Shown here: in pieces, positions 34,731 to 43,637 of the stretch
Layout of the letters: each line of letters opens with the position of its first letter
How positions within the stretch are numbered: the first letter of the stretch is position 1
Assembly: GCF_029894335.1 (NCBI RefSeq)
Contig: NZ_JARXZC010000010.1
Location: 62,001 to 126,000 of the forward strand
Origin: Kitasatospora sp. MAP5-34
GTDB taxonomy: Bacteria; Actinomycetota; Actinomycetes; Streptomycetales; Streptomycetaceae
Direction: 5' to 3'
Length of the DNA stretch: 64,000 nucleotides
Position numbers and translations under genes: made by a program
The notes under the pieces: model-generated
Database searches by the model: none
Seen by the model: the letters and a program-made list of their open reading frames with translations, nothing else
Told to the model about the DNA's origin: nothing

Positions 34731-36986
34731 ATGCGCAAGCGCCTCGGCAGTCCCACGATCCGCACCAGGATCACCGCTCTCGTCCTCATCCCGATCGTGG
34801 CCCTGGTCGCTCTCTGGGCCTTCGCCATGGTCTCGATGACCGGCAATCTGCGGTCGCTGATCCGGCTGCAGGGGGTCTACCAGTACTTCGGCACCCCGGT
34901 GGACACGGCGGTGGGGCAGATCCAGATCGAGCGCCGGGTGGCCGCCGAGTACCTCGGCTCCGGCGGAGGCCAGGACGCGCTGGCCGAGCTCAGCACGCAG
35001 CAGCACGCCACCGACGAAGCCGTCCGGGCGATGCGTACGGCCGCGACCGACCCCGGCCGGCAGGGCGACCTCTCGGGTGAGCAGCGCGACCGGCTCGCGC
35101 AGATGGTCAAGGCCACCGACGGGCTGGCGGCCGTGCGCCGAGGCGTGATCACCCGGCAGATCCCGTGGGACCAGGCCGTCGACGACTACACGGCGATCAT
35201 CGAGCCCGCGTTCGAGGTCCAGTCCGCGCTGACCGCCCTGCAGGCCGGGCAGCTCGCCCGCGAGGCGCAGGTGGTGATCGAGCTGGTGCGGGTGCGCGAG
35301 TTCGTCTCGCGCGAGGACGCCCTCGGGTCCGGTGCCCGGGCCGCCGGGTCCTTCACCGCCGCGCAGTTCCGGGCCTTCGCCGCGACCGTGGAGGACCGCA
35401 GGGTCTTCCAGCGGACGTACGTGCCCGCGCTGCCCGCCGACTCGCGCTCAGCCTTCGACGCCTTCGGCCTGGACGCCCGGTACACCGCGCTGACCGCCGC
35501 CGAGGACTCGGTGCTGGACGGCGGCGCGGCCGACGGCGGCTGGAGCCTCACCCGGGACGCCTGGCGCCGGACCATCGACCCGGTCGTCCCCCGCTACACG
35601 GAACTCTGCAGCCAGGCCGCCCTGAACGCCGCCGCCCGGGGCCGCGCCTTTGCGATGAACGAGCTGACCAAGGCCGCGCTGGCCGGTGGCGTCGGGCTCG
35701 TCGCGGTGGTCCTCTCGATCTGGTACTCGGTGCGCACCGGACGCCGGATCACCCAGCGGCTGCTCCGGCTGCGGGATTCGGCCGGCCTGCTGGCGACCCA
35801 CCAACTGCCGAGCGTGATCCGGCGGTTGAGTGCCGGTGAGACCGTCGACGTGGAGGCCGAGGCGCCGCCGCTGACCTTCGGCACGGACGAGATCGGCGAC
35901 GTCGGCCGGGCGCTCAACGACGCCCGCCGGGCGGCGGTCGAGGCGGCCGTGGAACAGGCCAGGCTCCGGCGCGGGATCTCGGGGGTCTTCCTCAACATCG
36001 CCCGCCGCAGCCAGGCGCTGATCCACCGCCAGCTCAAGCTGCTGGACGCGATGGAGCGGCGCGTCACCGACCCCGACGAGCTGGCCGACCTGTTCCGGGT
36101 CGACCACCTGACCACCCGGATGCGGCGGCACGCGGAGGGCCTGATCATCCTCTCCGGAGCCGCGCCCGGCCGGCGGTGGCGCAAGCCCGTGCCGCTGGTC
36201 GAGGTGGTCGGCTCGGCGATCGGCGGGGTCGCCGAGTACGAACGGGTCGTCGTCCCGCCGATGCCGGACGTCGCGGTCGTCGGCGAGGCCGTGGCCGACC
36301 TGGTCCACCTGGTGGCGGAGCTGGTGGAGAACGCGACCGTCTTCTCCCCGCCGCAGACCAAGGTCGGCATGCGCCTCGGTCAGGTGGCCAACGGGTATGT
36401 CCTGGAGATCGACGACCGGGGTCTCGGTATGGACCCGGACGAACTGGCCGCCGCCAACCTCGCGCTGGCCGAGCCACGGGAGTTCGACCCCACCCGGACC
36501 GAACGGCTCGGGCTCTTCGTGGTCGCCCGGCTGGCCCGGCGGCACGGGATCGGGGTGACACTCTGCCGCTCCCCGTACGGCGGGACGACGGCCGTCGTCC
36601 TGCTGCCCGCCGCCCTCCTGGCGACGGTCGAGCCGGCACCTGCGGTCGAGCCGGCACCCGCGGTCGAGCCGGCACCCGCGTTGGCCGTGGTGCCGGCGCC
36701 CACGGTCCTGCCGATGCGTAGGCTTCAGGCGGCGCCGGAGCCCGTCCCGGCCGAGCCGCCGACCGCGCCGAGTGGTCTGCCCACCAGGGTGCGGCAGGCC
36801 GGTCTCGCCCCGCAGCTGCGGGCGGAGCCGGCCCCGGAGAGCCCGGCCGAGGAGCTGTCGCCCGAGCAGGTGGGCGCGATCTTCGGCGCCTTCCAGCGGG
36901 GCCTGGACCGTGGCCGTGGCAAGGTGGCGGCGGACGATCGGCAGGACGAGGGCGATCGGCACGACGAGGAAGAAGGCGGGCGATGA
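34731..36986 (+). CDS. cvnA: Conservon sensor kinase-like protein with NIT domain (CvnA)
   Basis: A 751-residue membrane protein: a membrane helix at about 13-38 (TALVLIPIVALVALWAFAM), an extracellular nitrate/nitrite-sensing-type NIT domain (QIQIERRVAAEYL, then ATDEAV), a second helix near 305-325, a HAMP-like segment, a helical dimerisation region (NIARRSQALIHRQLKLLDAME), and a GHKL ATPase with N box LVAELVENATVFSPP and G boxes DRGLGMDPDEL and RLGLFVVARLARRHGI. The C-terminal region has three VEPAPA repeats. ATG 34731 has GAGGGAG 4-8 nt upstream. The stop overlaps the start of the roadblock gene (ATGA). Confidence 0.92.
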   Translation: MRKRLGSPTIRTRITALVLIPIVALVALWAFAMVSMTGNLRSLIRLQGVYQYFGTPVDTAVGQIQIERRVAAEYLGSGGGQDALAELSTQQHATDEAVRAMRTAATDPGRQGDLSGEQRDRLAQMVKATDGLAAVRRGVITRQIPWDQAVDDYTAIIEPAFEVQSALTALQAGQLAREAQVVIELVRVREFVSREDALGSGARAAGSFTAAQFRAFAATVEDRRVFQRTYVPALPADSRSAFDAFGLDARYTALTAAEDSVLDGGAADGGWSLTRDAWRRTIDPVVPRYTELCSQAALNAAARGRAFAMNELTKAALAGGVGLVAVVLSIWYSVRTGRRITQRLLRLRDSAGLLATHQLPSVIRRLSAGETVDVEAEAPPLTFGTDEIGDVGRALNDARRAAVEAAVEQARLRRGISGVFLNIARRSQALIHRQLKLLDAMERRVTDPDELADLFRVDHLTTRMRRHAEGLIILSGAAPGRRWRKPVPLVEVVGSAIGGVAEYERVVVPPMPDVAVVGEAVADLVHLVAELVENATVFSPPQTKVGMRLGQVANGYVLEIDDRGLGMDPDELAAANLALAEPREFDPTRTERLGLFVVARLARRHGIGVTLCRSPYGGTTAVVLLPAALLATVEPAPAVEPAPAVEPAPALAVVPAPTVLPMRRLQAAPEPVPAEPPTAPSGLPTRVRQAGLAPQLRAEPAPESPAEELSPEQVGAIFGAFQRGLDRGRGKVAADDRQDEGDRHDEEEGGR
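36627..36680 (+). repeat. Three 18-bp in-frame repeats in cvnA
   Basis: Units starting at 36627, 36645 and 36663 (GTCGAGCCGGCACCYGCG) encode repeated VEPAPA in the proline-rich C-terminal linker. Confidence 0.9.
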
Positions 36987-37417
36987 CGGCAGTGGACGTG
37001 ACCGAGGAGGAGCCGACCGGCGGACTCCACTGGCTGCTCGACGACCTGGTCGACCGTACCGAGCACCTGCGGCAGGCGGTGCTGCTCTCCTCCGACGGGC
37101 TCGCCACCGCAGCCTCCGCCGGACTCGGCAGCGCGGACATCGACCACCTGGCCGCGCTCTGCTCCGGCTTCCACAGCCTCGCCAAGGGCGTCGGCCGCCA
37201 GTTCGACGCGGGTGGCGTCCGGCAGACCATGGTGATGCTGGACGACGCCTTCCTCTTCGTCACCCCGGCCGGGGAGGGCAGCTGCCTCGCCGTGCTGGGC
37301 GGTGTCCAGGCCGACGTCGGGCAGGTCGCCTACGAGATGGCGCTGCTGGTCAAGCGGATGGGACGGCGGCTGTCGACACCCGTGAGAGCCGAGGCCGAGG
37401 TCGCCGGTCGATCATGA
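36983..37417 (+). CDS. cvnB: Roadblock/LC7-domain protein (CvnB)
   Basis: A 144-residue protein of the roadblock/LC7 fold, the regulator of small GTPases in conservons. The domain runs from LHWLLDDLVDRTEHLRQAVLLSSDGLATAAS to CLAVLGGVQADVGQVAYEMALLVKRMG. The start ATG overlaps the cvnA stop and its stop overlaps the next start. In complete conservons this protein acts on a CvnD GTPase; none is found here. Confidence 0.93.
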   Translation: MTAVDVTEEEPTGGLHWLLDDLVDRTEHLRQAVLLSSDGLATAASAGLGSADIDHLAALCSGFHSLAKGVGRQFDAGGVRQTMVMLDDAFLFVTPAGEGSCLAVLGGVQADVGQVAYEMALLVKRMGRRLSTPVRAEAEVAGRS

Positions 37418-37800
37418 GCCGGACCGAGGACCAGGAGCAGCACTGGTACGACGACGAGGCCGGCCCGATGGTCCGGCCGTTCACCGTGACCCGGGGGCGC
37501 ACCCGTCCGGCCGCCGGGCAGGTCTTCGACCTGCTGGCCGAGGTGCGGGCCGTACCGGGCGCCGAGCCGGCCGGCCCGCTCGACCACGCCCGCAGCTCAC
37601 TGCTCGACCAGGTGCGGCGCGGCCCGCGCCCGCTGGCCGAGCTCGCCGCCGACGCCGACCTGCCGGTCGGCGCGCTCCGGGTGCTGCTCGGTGACCTGGC
37701 GGACGACGGCCTCGTCCAGGTCGCCCCGCCGGACACCCGGGCGGGACGGCCGGACGTCGGGCTGCTGCACGAAGTGATCCAGGGTTTGCGGCGGCTCTGA
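37414..37800 (+). CDS. cvnC: DUF742 protein (CvnC)
   Basis: A 128-residue protein of the DUF742 family. MVRPFTVTRGRTRP opens the conserved part and a winged-helix-like region follows (RSSLLDQVRRGPRPLAELAADADLPVGALRVLLGDLADDGLVQV). It overlaps cvnB by ATGA. It is the third conservon component and is normally followed by the GTPase CvnD; here the next gene is an unrelated protease on the other strand. Confidence 0.92.
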   Translation: MSRTEDQEQHWYDDEAGPMVRPFTVTRGRTRPAAGQVFDLLAEVRAVPGAEPAGPLDHARSSLLDQVRRGPRPLAELAADADLPVGALRVLLGDLADDGLVQVAPPDTRAGRPDVGLLHEVIQGLRRL

Positions 37801-37807
37801 GGCGCCG

Positions 37808-37899
37808 GCCAAAGCAGGAACAGGGACGCGAGGAGCTGAGCGAGATCGGAGGGCGACGGCCTGTGCCCTACCGATTTCGCGCAGTTCCCCGCGCCCCTT
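37808..37899. repeat. Interspersed repeat copy B
   Basis: The conserved right arm reads TTTCGCGCAGTTCCCCGCGC up to 37898; the left arm AGGGACGCGAGGAGCTGAGC is degenerate. It lies between cvnC and the convergent protease gene and may terminate both. Confidence 0.6.
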
Positions 37900-37935
37900 A
37901 TGTGCTTGCCCGGCTACCCGAGGGCTGACGGATCG

Positions 37936-40074
37936 TCAGGAAACGGTGACGTCGTCGAAGTAGGTGTAGGTCGGGTACACCTCGAAGTTGTCGTCCACGT
38001 TGGTCAGGGTGAGCGTGTAGGCGTGACCGGCGGTGAGGGAGCCGGTGGCCGTCTGCCAACCCGCGCCGCTGGTGCAGGTCCTAGGGAGGACGGTGGTGGT
38101 GGCGCCGGTGGTGTTGTCCTTCAGGGTGGCCGTCGCCCAGTCGGCCGCGACGTTGGCGTCGCAGGTCACGTCGTAGGCGAAGGACAGCTTGGTGGAGCCC
38201 TTCGGTGCGGTGAAGGTCTGGCTGAGCGACGAGGTGGCGCTCGGGCTGGTCGAGCCGACCTGGGCGCCGTACTTGCCGCCGTGCTTGGCCGCCGCGTTGA
38301 CGGCGGTGGAGCCGGTGGACTTCCAGCCGGTCAGGTTGCCGGTCTCGAAGCCGCCGTTGGTGATCCCGCCGGAGGGCGGCGGAGTGGTGCTGCCGAGCAG
38401 GGCGGTGGTGAGGGTGTCGGCGATGGGGGAGCCCCAGCCGGTGACCTGGTCGTAGCCGGCCTTGGTGGCGAAGTCCTGGTTGGCGCCGGTGGTGACGTCG
38501 TGGAAGGCGGTCCGGTACGCGGCGCTGTTCGCGAGCCGGTACACCTTCGGGTTCACCTCGCCCAGGTTGGCCTGGTGGGCGGCCTTGGCCTTCTGGTTGA
38601 AGAGCGCGGCGTAGCCGGACCAGAGCGGGGCGGCGGCGCTGGTGCCACCGAAGACCATCCAGGTCGGGGCCTTCTTCGGGTCCTGGCTGTAGATCGCGAA
38701 GCCGGACTTCGGGTCGGCGTCGGAGGAGATGTCCGGGACGGTACGCATGGTGCCGGTGACGCCCGTGCCCGTCTGCCACTTCGGCTTGGCGAACTGGGTG
38801 GAGACACCGCCGCCCGAGGTGCTCCAGGCGCTCTCGGAGGCGTAGCCGTTGGCGGCGGAGACCTTCAGGTTGGTGCCGCCGACGCCCGTCACGTACGGGT
38901 CCGAGGCGGGGTAGTCCACGGCCTTGACCTTGGCGCCGCTGGTGGACTGGGTGCAGTCGCGCGAGCCGTCGTCGCCCGAGGCGGAGAAGACGCTGATGCC
39001 CTGGGCGGCCGCCTGCTTGAGGTTGTTGCTCACCGCCGTCATCGTCGCGGCGGTGGTGTCCGGCTCGCAGGAGCCCCACGAGATCGAGATGACGGACGCC
39101 TTGTTGTCCGCCACGATCTTGGCGGCCATGTCGATCTCGCCGGCATCGGTGTTGGGGGCCTCGTAGACCAGCTGCTTCGCCTTGGGGGCCACGCCGCGCA
39201 CGATCTCGCTGTCCAGCTCGACCTCGCCCTGGCCGTCGGTGGGCGCCGCGTCGTAGTTCGCGCCGTCCACGGAGACGGTGCTGACGGCCGGGCCCGACAG
39301 GCCGAACTGCTTGTCGTACGTGGTGAGGTTTGACGACTTGTAACCGTCGAACTCCCAGAGCGCCACCGTGCTGCCGGCGCCGTCCGCGCCGGTCTTGTCG
39401 AACCGGTACGCGCCGTCGTACTGGGCCGGGCCCAAGCCGCGCGGAGCGGCCTGCGGAGCGGCGTTGTCCGGCTTGACGATCCTGCTGTGCCGGACGGTGT
39501 GGTCGTTCAGACCCGAGAGCCCCTCCACCAGGTCCGCGATCGCGAGCGGCAGCGAGGCTGCGGCGTCGTTGGCGAAGAAGGTGCGGTTCTGCTTCGGGTC
39601 GACGTACGTGCTCTCGTGGGTGCCGAAGGCCTTGGCGATCTGGTCCGCGGTGCCGTGGGCGTCGATCACCTGGCCGTTGTCGCTGACGCCGGTGACGGTC
39701 AGGCCCTGGCTGCGCAGGAAGGCCTTGACCTTCTCCACGTCCGCCTGGGCCGGCGCGTAGCGGGCCTTGAACTGAGCGGGCGTCAGGTACTTGCCGTACT
39801 GGTCCGAAGCCGGGTCGCTCACTGCGGCGAGGAACCGGTCGAGCTCGGCGGTGTTGCGCAGCTTGAGGCCGACGGCCACCGGTATCTGCTGCTGCGCCGG
39901 GACGTCACCCTGCTTCTGGGAGGCGGCGACGGCGGGGGTCACAGTGCTGGGCAGGGTCACTCGCGCCGAGGACGCGTTGGATATCGAAGCCGCCTGCGCG
40001 GTGGCACCCAGCGAAGTCAGGGCCAGGGGCAGGACGGTCAGGGCTGCGGCTACGGCGAGCGAGCGGGGTCGCAC
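37936..40074 (-). CDS. Secreted sedolisin (S53-family) serine-carboxyl protease
   Basis: A 712-residue secreted protease precursor. The signal peptide is residues 1-28 (VAAALTVLPLALTSLGATAQA). A pro-kumamolisin activation domain follows at about 60-190 (YGKYLTPAQFKARYAP, VEGLSGL). The S53 catalytic domain has the glutamate/aspartate pair in GEVELDSEI, the oxyanion aspartate in SASGDDGSRDC, and the nucleophile in GGTSAAAP near residue 480; the calcium-site region FHDVTTG and GYDQVTGWGSP is present. A carbohydrate-binding-like beta domain of about 135 residues completes the chain. GTG 40074 has GAGGAGG about 6 nt upstream. It is likely active at acidic pH outside the cell, degrading proteins during growth or development. 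Confidence 0.94.
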   Translation of the reverse strand: MRPRSLAVAAALTVLPLALTSLGATAQAASISNASSARVTLPSTVTPAVAASQKQGDVPAQQQIPVAVGLKLRNTAELDRFLAAVSDPASDQYGKYLTPAQFKARYAPAQADVEKVKAFLRSQGLTVTGVSDNGQVIDAHGTADQIAKAFGTHESTYVDPKQNRTFFANDAAASLPLAIADLVEGLSGLNDHTVRHSRIVKPDNAAPQAAPRGLGPAQYDGAYRFDKTGADGAGSTVALWEFDGYKSSNLTTYDKQFGLSGPAVSTVSVDGANYDAAPTDGQGEVELDSEIVRGVAPKAKQLVYEAPNTDAGEIDMAAKIVADNKASVISISWGSCEPDTTAATMTAVSNNLKQAAAQGISVFSASGDDGSRDCTQSTSGAKVKAVDYPASDPYVTGVGGTNLKVSAANGYASESAWSTSGGGVSTQFAKPKWQTGTGVTGTMRTVPDISSDADPKSGFAIYSQDPKKAPTWMVFGGTSAAAPLWSGYAALFNQKAKAAHQANLGEVNPKVYRLANSAAYRTAFHDVTTGANQDFATKAGYDQVTGWGSPIADTLTTALLGSTTPPPSGGITNGGFETGNLTGWKSTGSTAVNAAAKHGGKYGAQVGSTSPSATSSLSQTFTAPKGSTKLSFAYDVTCDANVAADWATATLKDNTTGATTTVLPRTCTSGAGWQTATGSLTAGHAYTLTLTNVDDNFEVYPTYTYFDDVTVS

Positions 40075-40248
40075 GGGCTCCTCCTCAAGCCGGCGCGGGG
40101 GGCCGGCGGGGGCGAAGCGTTACCGGATCGGGAACGCTGGGCTAGAAGGTGTCACGGATTCCGCCCGCTGTGACCCCGCCGACCTGCGGGGATACCCCCT
40201 CCTGACGGGGGATGAGTCCCCGGCCGGCGCCCTGCTATGGCTGCTGAC

Positions 40249-41466
40249 TCACCGGCCGGCGGAGCCGAGCGGCACGGAGAGCAGGACGTCGAAGCCACCG
40301 TCCGAACGCGGGGCCGCCGTCAGCGTCCCGCCGAGCAGGGTGGCACGCTCCCGGAGGCCGACGATGCCGTGGTTGCCGCCGGGAAGCACCAGCTGCGGGG
40401 CCTCGACGTTCGGTGTCCCGTTGCGTACGGAGACCTGGAGGGCGTCCTCGCCGACCTGCACGGTCACGGAGGTGAGCGCCCCCGGGGCGTGCTTGCGCAC
40501 GTTGGTCAGCGCCTCCTGCACGGTCCGGTACGCGGCGCGCTCGACCGGCTCCGGGAGAGTCCGGCCGTCCGCTCCGTCGATCCGCAGACTCACGTCCACC
40601 TCGGACGTGGCCACCAGCCCGGGCAGGTCGGCGAGCCTGGGCTGGGGCGCCAACTCGGTCGGCCCCGCGCCGGCGGCCCGCAGCACCAGGATCATGCTGC
40701 GCAGCTCCTCCAGGGTGGCGACGGCGAGCCCGCGCACGGTACCGGCGACCTTCCTGACGTCCGGGTCCTTCGTGGTGACCTCGAGGGCTCCGGCCTGGAC
40801 GGCGATCAGCCCGGCCTGGTGGGAGACCACGTCGTGCATCTCCCGGGCGATCCGGGCACGTTCCTTGGCGACGATGGCCTGCTCGTGCAGGGCCCGCTCC
40901 TGGTCGCGGGAGGCGGCGAGCTGGTCGCGGGAGGCGGCGAGCTCGGCCACCCGTTCCGAGAGGTCCCTCCTGGTCTTGGTGAGCAGGCCGAGCCAGGCGG
41001 GGCCGGTGCCCAGCAGCACGGCGTAGATCAGCCACTGGAGGATGTCGCTCGCCGTCGCCTTGGCGAACAGCGAGATCGGCCAGGGGATGAAGTCCCCGAC
41101 CACCACGAGCAGCACGGCGACCGTCTTCTGCCAGACCGGCCGGGTGGTGCGGGCGACGGTGTAGACGGCCACCATGGCCGCGATCAGCGCCCGGCCGGCG
41201 AACAGGCCGGGGAGGGTGAGCAGCAGCACCGTACGCGGCAGGCGCCGCCGCAGCGGCAGGGCGGCAGCGGCGGCCAGCGACACCCAGAACGTCCAGTCGC
41301 GTGGCGGCGGGAAGTTGAGCACGGCGTCCAGCCCGGCCAGCAGCATCAGGGCGACGTCGACCGCCCGTGCGTGCAGGCGGGACTGCGGCCGCCAGAGGAG
41401 CCGGACGAACTTCACGTGCTGGGCGGCGGACGGCTGCTTCGGTCTCTGCACGGGCTGGGTCTGCAC
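40249..41466 (-). CDS. Sensor histidine kinase, NarL/DesK type (unpaired)
   Basis: A 405-residue membrane kinase. Four to five hydrophobic segments (about 35-150) precede a short coiled coil with a repeated AASRDQL. The HisKA_3 box is REMHDVVSHQAG near residue 230, and a GHKL ATPase follows with the N box EALTNVRKH and the GIVGLRER signature. GTG 41466 is the only start giving the full membrane domain; the ribosome site is weak. A terminator separates it from the response regulator gene upstream, so it seems to have its own promoter and lacks an adjacent partner of its own. Confidence 0.9.
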   Translation of the reverse strand: MQTQPVQRPKQPSAAQHVKFVRLLWRPQSRLHARAVDVALMLLAGLDAVLNFPPPRDWTFWVSLAAAAALPLRRRLPRTVLLLTLPGLFAGRALIAAMVAVYTVARTTRPVWQKTVAVLLVVVGDFIPWPISLFAKATASDILQWLIYAVLLGTGPAWLGLLTKTRRDLSERVAELAASRDQLAASRDQERALHEQAIVAKERARIAREMHDVVSHQAGLIAVQAGALEVTTKDPDVRKVAGTVRGLAVATLEELRSMILVLRAAGAGPTELAPQPRLADLPGLVATSEVDVSLRIDGADGRTLPEPVERAAYRTVQEALTNVRKHAPGALTSVTVQVGEDALQVSVRNGTPNVEAPQLVLPGGNHGIVGLRERATLLGGTLTAAPRSDGGFDVLLSVPLGSAGR

Positions 41467-41534
41467 AGTCGGGGCCCTCGGGGGTTCGCTGAAGAAGCTT
41501 CGCGGGACGGTACCGCAGTCCGATTCGCCCGAGA

Positions 41535-41580
41535 AGACCGATTCTGTAGCCGGCCGGGCACTGCCGGTCAGAATCGGTCT
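41535..41580 (-). terminator. Terminator after the NarL-type response regulator
   Basis: Perfect 12-bp arms AGACCGATTCTG (41535-41546) and CAGAATCGGTCT (41569-41580) with an inner CCGG pairing, just after the regulator stop codon and upstream of the next kinase gene. Confidence 0.75.
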
Positions 41581-41591
41581 CCGAACCCGTC

Positions 41592-42281
41592 CTACTCCCC
41601 GGCGCCCGCCCGGACCAGCCCGGCCTCGTAGGCGAGGACGACGGCCTGCACGCGGTCCCGGAGGCCCAGCTTGGCGAGGATCCGGCCGACGTGGGTCTTC
41701 ACGGTGGCCTCGGAGAGGACCAGCTTGGCGGCGATCTCGCTGTTGGACAGCCCCTGGGCGACCAGCAGGAAGACCTCGCGTTCCCGGTCCGTCAGGGGGC
41801 TGAGGACGGTCGGGCCGGGGGTGGACCGGTTGGTGGGGATGACCTCGGCGAAGCGGTCGATCATGCGGCGGGTGGTGGTCGGGGCGACCACCGCGTCGCC
41901 CGCGTGGACCGAGCGGATCGCGGCGACCAGCTCGGGCGGCGGGACGTCCTTGAGCAGGAAGCCGCTGGCCCCGGCCTTGAGCGCGGCGAAGGCGTACTCG
42001 TCCAGGTCGAAGGTGGTCAGGATCAGCACGTGCGGGGCGTCCGGCCGGGGAGTGCCGTCCTCGGCGAGGCAGATCCGGCGGGTGGCCTGGACGCCGTCCA
42101 GCCGGGGCATCCGGACGTCCATCAGGATCACGTCCACCTCGGTCTGCTCCAGCACCGCCAACGCCTGCTGGCCGTCGCCCGCCTCGGCGGCGATCTCGAT
42201 GTCGCCCTGCGACTGCAGGACCATCCGGAAGCCCGTACGGAGCAGTTCCTGATCGTCGACGAGCATCACCCGGATGGTCAC
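41592..42281 (-). CDS. NarL/LuxR-family response regulator
   Basis: A 229-residue two-component regulator. The receiver domain has the acidic pair D9-D10, phosphoacceptor D55 in LMDVRMP, and the conserved lysine in GASGFLLKD. The C-terminal LuxR helix-turn-helix is LTDREREVFLLVAQGLSNSEIA followed by SEATVKTHVGRILAKLGLRDR. GTG 42281 is set by the receiver. The kinase gene at 42334-43533 ends 52 bp upstream on the same strand and is its likely partner. Confidence 0.95.
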   Translation of the reverse strand: MTIRVMLVDDQELLRTGFRMVLQSQGDIEIAAEAGDGQQALAVLEQTEVDVILMDVRMPRLDGVQATRRICLAEDGTPRPDAPHVLILTTFDLDEYAFAALKAGASGFLLKDVPPPELVAAIRSVHAGDAVVAPTTTRRMIDRFAEVIPTNRSTPGPTVLSPLTDREREVFLLVAQGLSNSEIAAKLVLSEATVKTHVGRILAKLGLRDRVQAVVLAYEAGLVRAGAGE

Positions 42282-42333
42282 TGAGGCTTCTTTCGCTTGG
42301 TCGGCGGGCGGTCCGGATGGGTCGGACCGTCCG

Positions 42334-43533
42334 TCACTTGGCTGTCTTGAGGGGCATGACCGCGCGGATCCGGAAGCCGCCGCCGGGCCTCGGCCCGACG
42401 TCGAGGCTGCCGCTGACCATGCCGACCCGCTCGCGCATGCCGATCAGACCATGCCCGAGTCCGTCGGTTCCACCGGTGCTGAGCTGCTCGTCCGTGGTGC
42501 CACGGCCGTCGTCCTCGATCAGGACCTCCAGCTCGCGGTCCCGGAAGTCCACCGCGACGTTGGCGCGGACGTCGGGGCCGCCGTGCTTGCGGACGTTGGT
42601 CAGTGCCTCCTGGACGATCCGGTACACCGTCAGCTCCACGCCGCGCGGCAGCTCCCGGGCCTCCCCGGAGGAGCTGAAGGCCACCGGCAGGCCCGCCGTG
42701 CGGACCTGCTCCAGCAGCTCGGGCAGCTCCTCGACGCCGGGCTGCGGCATGTACTCCTCGGCGGAGTCGGCCGTCCGCAGGACGCCGAGCAGCCGGCGCA
42801 TCTCGACCAGCGCCTGCCGGCCGGTGCTGGCGATGGTGGACAGCGCCTCCTTGGCCTGCTGCGGCGAGTTGTCCAGCACGTACGCGGCGCCGTCGGCCTG
42901 GACGATCATCACCGAGACGTTGTGCGCGACCACGTCGTGCAGCTCGCGGGCGATCCGGGCCCGCTCGGCGGCGACCGCCACCTTGGCCTGGGCGTCCCGC
43001 TCGCGCTCCAGCCGGGCGGCGCGGTCCTCCAGCTCCATCAGGTAGGCCCGGCGGACCCGGGTGAGCCGCCCCCACGCCCAGCACAGGACGAACGGGGTGG
43101 ACATCAGGACGGAGAAGAACACCGCCCGCAGCCAGCCGTGGTCGGGGCTGGAGCCCGTCGTGCCGATGAACCGCCAGACCGTCAGCGGGCCGGCCACCAG
43201 CCCGGCGCCGAGCGCCAGCCGGGAGACCCAGGAGGAGCCGAACGCGGCGCCGGTGTACGCGAACACCAGGTACCCGATGGCCGGTGACTGCGGCACGAGG
43301 TCCAGCGCCAGCTGCGCCGTCCCGAGCCCGACGGCGACGGCGGTGGTGAGATCCGTGTTGCGCCGGCGGAAGATCATCAGCACCGTCATGACCACGGCGA
43401 CGGCCCAGTCGAGGCCGAGCTTGAACCCGTGCTCGTTGGGGTCGGAGATGACGGTGAAGAAGAGAATCAGCAGCGCCCAGGCGGAGTCGACCACCATGGG
43501 GTGACGGCGGAGCCACGCGTTGAGTCGATGCAC
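42334..43533 (-). CDS. Sensor histidine kinase, NarL/DesK type
   Basis: A 399-residue kinase with about five membrane segments in the first 160 residues and no large extracellular domain. A short coiled coil leads to the HisKA_3 box [21 protein letters not shown] near residue 200 and a GHKL ATPase ([28 protein letters not shown]). It forms an operon with the response regulator downstream. GTG 43533 has TAGGCT ending 6 nt upstream and no ribosome site, so the transcript is probably leaderless. The stimulus is unknown. Confidence 0.94.
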   Translation of the reverse strand: MHRLNAWLRRHPMVVDSAWALLILFFTVISDPNEHGFKLGLDWAVAVVMTVLMIFRRRNTDLTTAVAVGLGTAQLALDLVPQSPAIGYLVFAYTGAAFGSSWVSRLALGAGLVAGPLTVWRFIGTTGSSPDHGWLRAVFFSVLMSTPFVLCWAWGRLTRVRRAYLMELEDRAARLERERDAQAKVAVAAERARIARELHDVVAHNVSVMIVQADGAAYVLDNSPQQAKEALSTIASTGRQALVEMRRLLGVLRTADSAEEYMPQPGVEELPELLEQVRTAGLPVAFSSSGEARELPRGVELTVYRIVQEALTNVRKHGGPDVRANVAVDFRDRELEVLIEDDGRGTTDEQLSTGGTDGLGHGLIGMRERVGMVSGSLDVGPRPGGGFRIRAVMPLKTAK

Positions 43534-43539
43534 GTCTCA

Positions 43540-43545
43540 AGCCTA
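43540..43545 (-). promoter_or_regulatory. -10 element of the leaderless kinase-regulator operon
   Basis: TAGGCT on the minus strand ends 6 nt before GTG 43533. Confidence 0.5.
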
Positions 43546-43624
43546 GGCAGGCCCGGAAGCCGTTCAGGTCCACCGGGAGGGCGATCCGCTCTACTCCGCA
43601 GGGTGGAGACCGACCCGCCCCCGG

Positions 43625-43630
43625 TAACGT
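43625..43630 (+). promoter_or_regulatory. -10 element of the leaderless methyltransferase-nuoD operon
   Basis: TAACGT ends 7 nt before ATG 43638; no Shine-Dalgarno sequence lies between. It is 80 bp from the divergent -10 at 43540-43545. Confidence 0.5.
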
Positions 43631-43637
43631 CCATCAC

